Notes under the pieces: model-generated
Seen by the model: the letters and a program-made list of their open reading frames with translations, nothing else
Databases searched by the model: none
Told to the model about the DNA's origin: nothing
Position numbers and translations under genes: made by a program
Assembly: GCA_035653295.1 (NCBI GenBank)
Contig: DASRCB010000401.1
Coordinates: forward strand, 1 to 12,489
Direction of reading: 5' to 3'
Origin: DASRCB01 sp035653295
Lineage (GTDB): Bacteria; Acidobacteriota; Terriglobia; Bryobacterales; Bryobacteraceae
DNA length: 12,489 nucleotides
Shown here: positions 7,293 to 12,489 of the stretch, piece after piece
Layout of the letters: every line of letters starts with the position of its first letter
How positions within the stretch are numbered: the stretch's first letter is position 1

Positions 7293-8326
7293 CAGGCAAA
7301 CTGGTGCAGCAGGCCGCGCGTGAGCGCCGCGGCTGCGTCCCAGGAATATGTAGCGGCTTTCGCCAAACCGGTTTTGCGAAGCGAGGCGCGCAGATCCGCG
7401 CTCTCCACCACGCGGCGCATACCTTCCCCGATGTCGTCGATCTCCTCCGCATTCACCAGAACGGCGGCGCTGCCCACCACCTCAGGAAGCGACGTGCTCG
7501 CCGACGTGACCACGGGCGTACCACAGGCCATGGCCTCCACCGGTGGCAGACCGAATCCCTCGTAGAGCGATGGATAGCAGAGCGCCAGCGCGCCGGAATA
7601 CAGCGCCGGCAGGTGTTCCTGCTTCACGTAGCCGGTGAAATGCACGCGGTCCGGAATGCGATCAAGCGTGACTTCGGTGAACACCGTCGAACTGCCCCGG
7701 GCGCCGGCGACCACCAGGTGCACGTCGGATGGAAAACGCCGGGCCACCCGTTCCCAGGCCGCAAGCAGACGCGCCTGGTTCTTGCGGGGCTCCACCGAAC
7801 CGAGACACAGCACATAGTGGGGCGTTGGAATACGGAGCTCCGTTCGCACCCGCTCGATCTCGTCGGCCGGGCGCGGACTGAAGCAGGCATCCACACCGTT
7901 GTAGATCACCGTGATTCGTTCCGGCGCGACGCCCAGCCTTTCGATCAGCCGCTGCTTCGTGAACTCCGAAATCGCGATGATGTGCTGTACCCGCCGCGCC
8001 AGCCGCGGCATCAGCCAGCGATACAGGCGCACGAATCCGGGCGTGAACCACTCCGGCCGTTCCAACGGAATTATGTCGTGGACGGTGCAGATCTGCCGGG
8101 CGACAGCGAGCGGACCGGTGTTGTTCGGGCTCCACAGCAGGCGGCCGCGCGCCGCCCCCGCCAGATATGCCTGCTCCCACATATGCCCCTCCGCCCCGCG
8201 CAACGGGCGCCGTGGCCGCAGAACATCGAGATCATTGGCCATACGCGAGGCCATTTCCACGCCATAGCGCTGCATGCCCGTAGGCCGATGCGAGTAGAAA
8301 CGCGCATTCAGGGCGATCTTCCTCAT
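7292..8326 (-). CDS. GT4-family glycosyltransferase (344 aa)
   Basis: A second GT-B enzyme, different in type from its neighbour. The N-terminus MRKIALNARFYSHRPTGMQRY resembles mannosyltransferase-like GT4 proteins that start with a G-x-x-R-Y/V loop. Other signs are CTVHDIIPL, AISEFTKQRLIERLGV, VIYNGVD, LGSVEPRKNQ, VVAGARG and the EX7E motif YEGFGLPPVEAMACGTPVV (Glu256 and Glu264). It probably transfers a hexose to the growing lipid-linked repeat unit, but the sugar is not predictable. The ATG at 8326 overlaps the TGA of the polymerase gene (ATGA), so the two are likely translationally coupled. Confidence 0.95.
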   Translation of the reverse strand: MRKIALNARFYSHRPTGMQRYGVEMASRMANDLDVLRPRRPLRGAEGHMWEQAYLAGAARGRLLWSPNNTGPLAVARQICTVHDIIPLERPEWFTPGFVRLYRWLMPRLARRVQHIIAISEFTKQRLIERLGVAPERITVIYNGVDACFSPRPADEIERVRTELRIPTPHYVLCLGSVEPRKNQARLLAAWERVARRFPSDVHLVVAGARGSSTVFTEVTLDRIPDRVHFTGYVKQEHLPALYSGALALCYPSLYEGFGLPPVEAMACGTPVVTSASTSLPEVVGSAAVLVNAEEIDDIGEGMRRVVESADLRASLRKTGLAKAATYSWDAAAALTRGLLHQFA

Positions 8327-9654
8327 GAACCTGCCTCCACCGCTTCCATCGCCGGCCGCTCCGCCACGGGCAGCTTGCGCGCCGCAGACACGGATTTCCA
8401 GGCGATGATGGCCAGAATGACGTAAACCGGAAAAATGCGCCCTTCGCCCCAGTACAGAATCCGCGGCATCTCCGCCACCCCCACGAACAGAACCGGGTAG
8501 AAAAGCAGGCCCGCGATGTGCTGCCGCGTATAGAGCCGGTAGAAAACGCCACAGGCGATTCCGGCCAGCAGCCAGTAAATGAGCGACCCGGTCAAGCCCA
8601 CGTCCACCGCCGGCATGAAATACCCGCTGCCGTTGTTGAATTCGGGATTGGCGTGAAGGTCGAGGACAGTCATGTACGGATCGCCATCGTTGTCCCAGGG
8701 CAGATTTGGAAACATCCCGCCCAGCGCCTGGCTGATCACCGGCAGCTTCCACAGGAACCGCAGGATGAAGTACGGCGCACTGGTGGTCCCGACATAGTGC
8801 AGGATCACGGCGCCATTGTTGAGCGCGGTAACGTAATACCCGACCAGCCGAAGGCTGGCGAACTGCCAGAACCCGAGATCGCCGCCGGCGTAAAAGCTCG
8901 TCCAGGAGCGCAGATACTCGAACCCCGCGAATACCAGCAGCAGCCCGACACAAGCCACGACAGGCGCGAATGGCAGCAGCGAGCGAGCCCGGCTCGAGAG
9001 GCGCTCGCTGTTGAGCAGCTTCAGCCGCAGCAGCACGAGCGCCAGAGGAATCGCGAGTTCGATCACTGCCAGGCGCTCGCTGTTCAGCACTGCCCGAACC
9101 AGCGCCATCGCGAAGATTGCCGCCATCCGCAGCCGCACCGTTTTCCAGCCGCTGCGCGCGCCCATAACTGCGCCGAGCACCACGGCTGCGATCCCGAACT
9201 GGGTCAGGGTGGTGACGCCGCTGATGGTGCCCAGATATGTCTCCTTCATCGTGTATGCGGCGCCTTTTTCACCTCGCAGCACGCCCGTGACAAGGCTCAG
9301 AGAAACGCCGCGAGCCGCAGCCGCTCCGGCCCACGTTGCATAGCCCGTCGCCGTGCACCAGAAGCAGAACGAGAATGTCTTTCGCAGCCATTCCCACGAC
9401 AGTTCGTTGAAAGCCACGCAGGTCTGCGGACGGCCTCCATGCATCGTTCCTGTGAATGCCCCGAGCGCGAACGTGGCCACGGCCGCGCAGCAGATTAGCA
9501 GCGAGTTGCTGTCGAAGTATTTCGGCGTCCGCCAGTCCGAACGGAAAGAGCTGTCGGGGATGAAATACGCCGCGGTGATGATCACGGCGGCCATGGCCAG
9601 CACGATCCAGCCGGGATGCAGCCACCAGATGCCGCGCGCGCGCGTTTCGCTCAT
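8323..9654 (-). CDS. Wzy-like O-antigen/exopolysaccharide repeat-unit polymerase (443 aa)
   Basis: An integral inner-membrane protein with about ten or more hydrophobic segments, expected to link lipid-carried repeat units in the periplasm. Family-like signs are a loop with LRGEKGAAYTMKETYLGT, the segment AVLNSERLAVIELAIPLAL, and near the C-terminus NPEFNNGSGYFMPAVDVGL followed by hydrophobic helices. Its place between flippase and glycosyltransferases supports the call, since Wzy sequences diverge strongly. The start ATG at 9654 makes an ATGA overlap with the flippase stop; the frame stays open further upstream but only inside the flippase gene. The cytoplasmic tail is short (AERPAMEAVEAGS). 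A ligase of the same superfamily is a less likely alternative. Confidence 0.82.
   Translation of the reverse strand: MSETRARGIWWLHPGWIVLAMAAVIITAAYFIPDSSFRSDWRTPKYFDSNSLLICCAAVATFALGAFTGTMHGGRPQTCVAFNELSWEWLRKTFSFCFWCTATGYATWAGAAAARGVSLSLVTGVLRGEKGAAYTMKETYLGTISGVTTLTQFGIAAVVLGAVMGARSGWKTVRLRMAAIFAMALVRAVLNSERLAVIELAIPLALVLLRLKLLNSERLSSRARSLLPFAPVVACVGLLLVFAGFEYLRSWTSFYAGGDLGFWQFASLRLVGYYVTALNNGAVILHYVGTTSAPYFILRFLWKLPVISQALGGMFPNLPWDNDGDPYMTVLDLHANPEFNNGSGYFMPAVDVGLTGSLIYWLLAGIACGVFYRLYTRQHIAGLLFYPVLFVGVAEMPRILYWGEGRIFPVYVILAIIAWKSVSAARKLPVAERPAMEAVEAGS
8999..9089 (-). repeat. Direct repeat encoding LNSERL twice in the polymerase
   Basis: AGGCGCTCGCTGTTSAGCA occurs at 8999-9017 and 9071-9089 with one mismatch (S), exactly 72 bases apart and in the same frame. 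Both copies encode LNSERL, flanking one predicted membrane helix (AVIELAIPLALVLLRLKL). It may be a partial internal duplication or convergence on a loop motif. Confidence 0.6.
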
Positions 9655-10928
9655 GCCTGCCCCTCTGCGGCGGTCACCGGCGGGGACGTCTTCCAGAAGG
9701 GCGAGAACTTTAAAACCGCGATCACCATGCCGACGCTGGCGAAGGTCTCCGAGCAGACCACCGCACAGGCCATTCCGACATGCAGGAATCGCGGCGCCAG
9801 CAGGACTGACAACACGACATTCACCACCGCGGCGCCCATCACCACGCGATTGACGGCGCGGTCTCGCCCCATCGGCAGGAGCCACTGCAGGCCGATTGCG
9901 TGCGTCACCGCCAGCAGCACGGGCAATGCCGCCATGATCCGCACAATGACGACCACCTGCGCGTATTCGCCGCCGAGGAAGATCCTCACCAGCAATGGCG
10001 CGAACACCACCAGCGCTCCGCCCAGCACTACTCCGCCGCCGATGATCAGTGCGGCGCTGACGCGCGCCAGCGACGCCGCATCGCTCTGGCCACGCTGGGC
10101 CAGGTGGCTCAGCCGCGGATACACCGCCTCGCGAATCGGGTTCAGCAGCCCGAAGACGGCCTTGCTGATCTTCTCCGCCGGGGCGAAATACCCGACGTAC
10201 TGCACCGGCGCGAACAGGCCCAGCAGAAACGCATTGCCGACGCCGTAGAGGCTCTCGGTGCTGCGGAACAGGAACATCGGCCAGCCCATGCGCAGAGCCT
10301 CGCGCACCAGCACCGGCGTGGGCCGCAGCCACGGAATGGTCCGCAACGCGAGGAACAGGCCCACCACCATGCTGGCCACCGCCGGGATGGTGGATACCAG
10401 CACCGCTTTCCATGCATCCGCGGGGCTGTGCACGAACACAAACAGCGCTCCCAAACCTGTGAGCTTGCTGAACAGCTCCAGCGCGGCGGAAATGCGCATC
10501 CACTCCAGCCCTTGGAAGAACCACGTCGGCGAGAACCCGCAGGCCACCGCATACACCAGTCCGGACGCGAGCAGGCGCGGATCGCTGCGCAGAGCGGGAA
10601 TCCACTGGGCGGCGGTAACGCTCGCCACCACGGCAAAAGCAGCGAGCAGCGCCTGGGCGCCGAGCACCCCCGCCATTACCTCACCGCAGCGCTCCGGCGA
10701 GTTGCGGTGGCGGGCGATCTCTCGGGTCGCCGAGAGATTGAAGCCGAAATCGATGACGATGACCATGAACTCGGCGAGCGCGGTGACGAATGCCACAAGG
10801 CCCCAACCCGCTGGCCCGAGCGTCCGCGCCAGATACGGCAGGCTGATCAGCGGGATGATCTTGCGGGCCGCCTGTGCCCCGTACAAGGCCAGAACGTTCT
10901 GAACCAATTTGCCCCTGAAGCGTTTCAT
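9651..10928 (-). CDS. Wzx-like polysaccharide flippase (425 aa)
   Basis: A polytopic inner-membrane protein of the MOP/PST superfamily (12-14 hydrophobic segments) that should translocate the lipid-linked repeat unit to the periplasm. The N-terminal pattern is typical: LYGAQAARKIIPLISLPYLARTLGP, then GWGLVAFVTALAEF and DFGFNLSATREIARHR; later FFQGLEWMR, GYFAPAEKISKAVFGLLNP and AVYPRLSHLAQRG are also family-like. The start chosen is ATG 10928; GTG at 10931 is equally in frame and lies eight bases after a GGAG, so the protein may be one residue longer. The frame is open farther upstream only inside the export-protein gene. Gap to that gene is 19-22 bases. The stop overlaps the polymerase start (ATGA). 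Confidence 0.93.
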   Translation of the reverse strand: MKRFRGKLVQNVLALYGAQAARKIIPLISLPYLARTLGPAGWGLVAFVTALAEFMVIVIDFGFNLSATREIARHRNSPERCGEVMAGVLGAQALLAAFAVVASVTAAQWIPALRSDPRLLASGLVYAVACGFSPTWFFQGLEWMRISAALELFSKLTGLGALFVFVHSPADAWKAVLVSTIPAVASMVVGLFLALRTIPWLRPTPVLVREALRMGWPMFLFRSTESLYGVGNAFLLGLFAPVQYVGYFAPAEKISKAVFGLLNPIREAVYPRLSHLAQRGQSDAASLARVSAALIIGGGVVLGGALVVFAPLLVRIFLGGEYAQVVVIVRIMAALPVLLAVTHAIGLQWLLPMGRDRAVNRVVMGAAVVNVVLSVLLAPRFLHVGMACAVVCSETFASVGMVIAVLKFSPFWKTSPPVTAAEGQA

Positions 10929-10950
10929 CACTGGAGTCGCTCCGGGCTGG

Positions 10951-11658
10951 TCAGTGCAGCATGATCGCCGTGGAGGCTCCGAACAGCCCCGTGCTGGCCA
11001 GCCGAATGTACGGATCCAGCTTGCTGAGCGCGTTCTTCGGGACCACCAGCATGTCACCGGGCTGAATCGCCACGTCCTCGGCAATACCCTTCTGGCTCAT
11101 CATCTTCTTCAGGTCGAGCACGCGCACCTGGGCTCGCTCCGGGTCCACCTTGCGCAGAAGAATGATCTGGTTGTGTTTCGCGCTCTCCTTCAGACCGCCG
11201 CTGATTGCAATGGCCTCTACCACGGTCATGTGGCCGCGCATATCGAAGCGGCCGGGATGCTCCACCTCGCCCGCGACGGTGAAATACGGTTTCTGGTAAT
11301 CGCGCAGGAGCACGTTGACTTCGGGGTCGCGCAGACGCTCGCCGGCCTTTTTGGCAATGGCCGCCGCGGCCCGGTCCACCGACAGGTCGCCGACCTTCAC
11401 GTCGCCGACAAAGGGCAGCGATACGTAACCGTCGGGCTGCACGGCCACGGTGGCGTTGTACTCCGGCGTATAGCGATATTGCACTTCGATGCTGTCCTGC
11501 GGCTGCAGGCGATAGCGCGCGTTGCGATCGGCGAACTGCTGATCGCTGGCCGCCGCCTCGCGATGGCTGCTGTCGGCCGCCGCTGTCGTCAGTTCGCCGG
11601 AAGCGCCCGCCGCGGTGAGCGTGGCGCCGAGGAATACCGCAGTGAAGAAACGAATCAT
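10951..11658 (-). CDS. Wza-like polysaccharide export protein, one SLBB domain (235 aa)
   Basis: A periplasm/outer-membrane export component for the polymer. Residues 1-19 form a signal peptide with an A-G-A cleavage motif (17-19). The Poly_export domain spans about 49-124 (starting YRLQPQDSIEV, with QPDGYVSLPFVGDV) and one SLBB domain about 125-200 (YFTVAGEVEHPGRF, then TVVEAIAISGGL). QPGDMLVVPK follows, and the C-terminus (LASTGLFGASTAIML) is mildly hydrophobic. It is shorter than E. coli Wza, which is about 380 residues with more SLBB repeats, and it has no lipobox Cys, so it is not expected to be lipid-anchored. Start ATG 11658 overlaps the stop of the upstream gene as ATGA. Poly_export proteins of this compact kind are common outside Enterobacteria. 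Confidence 0.94.
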   Translation of the reverse strand: MIRFFTAVFLGATLTAAGASGELTTAAADSSHREAAASDQQFADRNARYRLQPQDSIEVQYRYTPEYNATVAVQPDGYVSLPFVGDVKVGDLSVDRAAAAIAKKAGERLRDPEVNVLLRDYQKPYFTVAGEVEHPGRFDMRGHMTVVEAIAISGGLKESAKHNQIILLRKVDPERAQVRVLDLKKMMSQKGIAEDVAIQPGDMLVVPKNALSKLDPYIRLASTGLFGASTAIMLH

Positions 11659-12281
11659 GAGAACAACCTGTAGAGGAATCCCGGAACCGGATAGGTCCGT
11701 TTGTTGAGAATCACGCCCAGAAGCTGCACCGAGGACGCGTCGAGCAGGCGTTTCGCGTGTACGATACGGGTGCGACTGGTCTCGCCCGCGGCGACCACCA
11801 GAAAGACGCCGTCAATATGCGGGCCCAGACTGAGCACGTGCGGTGCGGTGTCGAGCGCGGGGCAGTCGATGAGCATATAGCCGAAACTGCGCGAGAGAGC
11901 TCCGATCGAGACCAGGTCCGTATCGCTGTAGTCGGGGAACTGCTCCCGCCTGGGAATCGCGCGCCACACATTGGGCGCGGTGATGCAGGTCCGGCACACG
12001 CGCATGAGGTCGCGCGAACTCATTCCATCGAGCGCGGCCGACGGTGTGATCAGCACCGCCTCCCCGGTCCTGCGGGCCAGCTCCACGGCAACATGTTCCA
12101 CCACATGCGTCACCCCGGCGCGGGCCTGTGGCGCCGTGAAGGCGAAGGTTCCGCAGTCCGGCGCCTGCTCCCGCGACTGCACCATCCGAGCAATGGCCGT
12201 CTCCAGATAACACTCCGCCTGCTGCTTGCCCATGAACGGGGCGGGCATCAGGTCGGCACGGCGGATCGGAAGCGTACTCAC
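11655..12281 (-). CDS. CpsD/CapB-like cytoplasmic P-loop protein with degenerate Walker A (208 aa)
   Basis: The fold and place match the cytoplasmic half of a bacterial tyrosine autokinase (BY-kinase), which works with the membrane co-polymerase encoded just upstream to control polymer length and export. Visible are TFAFTAPQARAGVTHV (45-60) where the Walker A GxGK(S/T)T should be, VLITPSAAL (76-84) where Walker A' should have Asp residues, SFGYMLIDCPAL (132-143) as a good Walker B, and GVILNK (189-194). The P-loop lysine and glycines are replaced (A-R-A-G-V-T), so ATP hydrolysis and kinase activity are doubtful. The tail has only two separated Tyr (197, 204), not a Tyr cluster. The GTG start at 12281 is supported by AGGAG at 12290-12294 and overlaps the upstream stop (GTGA). 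It could be a pseudokinase adaptor. Confidence 0.85.
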   Translation of the reverse strand: MSTLPIRRADLMPAPFMGKQQAECYLETAIARMVQSREQAPDCGTFAFTAPQARAGVTHVVEHVAVELARRTGEAVLITPSAALDGMSSRDLMRVCRTCITAPNVWRAIPRREQFPDYSDTDLVSIGALSRSFGYMLIDCPALDTAPHVLSLGPHIDGVFLVVAAGETSRTRIVHAKRLLDASSVQLLGVILNKRTYPVPGFLYRLFS

Positions 12282-12489
12282 CGGAGTGTCTCCTGATCGG
12301 GCGCGCCGGAGGGAAGCACCGGCGGTTCACGTCGATATGGCAGGTTGCGAAGGGGCACCGTCCCGAGGACCGGCAGTCCGGCTATCAACTCCAGTTCGGA
12401 TGGGGTGTTGACCGACCGTCGCACCCGATCGGCGATCCACGCGCCGATCATCACCAGCATGTTGGATAAAAAGAACACGGCGAATACCG
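12278..12489 (-). CDS. Chain-length determinant/polysaccharide co-polymerase, C-terminal end only (5' end outside window)
   Basis: The last 70 complete codons of a Wzz/Wzc-N-like inner-membrane protein. The visible part starts in a hydrophobic helix (FAVFFLSNMLVMIGAWIAD), which would be the second transmembrane segment. Then come a basic cytoplasmic stretch RVRRSVNT, the segment PSELELIAGLPVLGTVPL and a short Pro/Arg-rich tail. The ELELIAGLPVLGTVP pattern is the usual juxtamembrane link of co-polymerases to their tyrosine-kinase domain. Here the chain stops (TGA 12278-12280) and the kinase-like domain is a separate gene with a GTGA overlap, so the system is split as in CapA/CapB. The coding frame runs off the window; an internal GTG near 12478 is not the true start. 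Confidence 0.85.
   Translation of the reverse strand, partial: VFAVFFLSNMLVMIGAWIADRVRRSVNTPSELELIAGLPVLGTVPLRNLPYRREPPVLPSGAPDQETLR
12290..12294 (-). promoter_or_regulatory. Ribosome binding site AGGAG deciding a GTG start
   Basis: AGGAG on the minus strand lies eight bases before GTG 12281, inside the 3' end of the chain-length gene. This supports the GTG rather than a later ATG as the start of the CpsD-like gene. Confidence 0.75.

Noticed and set aside
6830..8425. Plus-strand open frame of 531 codons opposite the two glycosyltransferases
   Set aside because: It spans the junction of two well-supported minus-strand genes, and its Arg/Ala/His-rich translation resembles no known protein type.
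8323..10605. A 760-codon reading of the polymerase frame extending into the flippase gene
   Set aside because: The upstream part overlaps the flippase out of frame and is Arg/Gly-rich nonsense; the ATGA overlap at 9651-9654 gives a natural start.
8518..10964. Plus-strand open frames (8518-9498, 9900-10964) opposite the polymerase and flippase
   Set aside because: These are complementary shadows of membrane-protein genes; they lack hydrophobic or catalytic signatures and have no ribosome site of note.
9651..11084. Longer flippase reading starting inside the export-protein gene
   Set aside because: The extra 50 or so residues do not look like the family and overlap the export-protein gene; the flippase N-terminus LYGAQAARKIIPLISLPYLA begins soon after the ATG at 10928.
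1..12489. tRNA or rRNA genes, CRISPR arrays, insertion sequences, toxin-antitoxin pairs
   Set aside because: I saw no spaced repeat arrays, no transposase-like frames or terminal inverted repeats, and no stretch resembling a structured RNA gene.

Overview
The window is GC-rich, almost fully coding, and every gene I can support lies on the minus strand, so transcription runs from high to low coordinates. It looks like a diderm (Gram-negative type) bacterium, because it encodes an outer-membrane polysaccharide export protein together with a flippase/polymerase system. The GC content, the split tyrosine-kinase arrangement and the hybrid megasynthase would fit a soil bacterium such as an acidobacterium, but nothing here fixes the phylum and that is only a guess.

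Region 1 (12489 to about 6157) is a tightly packed exopolysaccharide/capsule operon of the flippase-polymerase (Wzx/Wzy) type. In transcription order it holds: the C-terminal end of a chain-length/co-polymerase membrane protein; a separate CpsD/CapB-like cytoplasmic ATPase domain whose P-loop is degraded; a small Wza-like export protein with a signal peptide but no lipobox; a Wzx-like flippase; a Wzy-like polymerase; and two GT4 glycosyltransferases. Four junctions are 4-base stop/start overlaps (GTGA or ATGA), so translational coupling is likely. The initiating phosphoglycosyltransferase, the other sugar transferases and the rest of the chain-length protein are not in the window.

Region 2 (6156 to 5895) is a 262-base gap holding short inverted and direct repeats but no gene and no convincing promoter or terminator.

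Region 3 (5894 to the window edge at 1) is one uninterrupted frame of at least 1964 codons encoding a hybrid NRPS-PKS: A, PCP, KS, AT, ACP, then a C domain cut by the window edge. The A domain has a valine-type binding pocket (D-A-F-W-L-G-G-T-F plus the A10 lysine). The AT carries malonyl-type motifs, and there is no ketoreductase, dehydratase or methyltransferase between AT and ACP. The predicted starter is therefore valine extended by one malonate and left as a beta-ketone. The C domain holds an exact 27-base tandem duplication that repeats nine residues of its first helix. Whether the megasynthase is part of the polysaccharide operon or simply lies next to it cannot be settled here.
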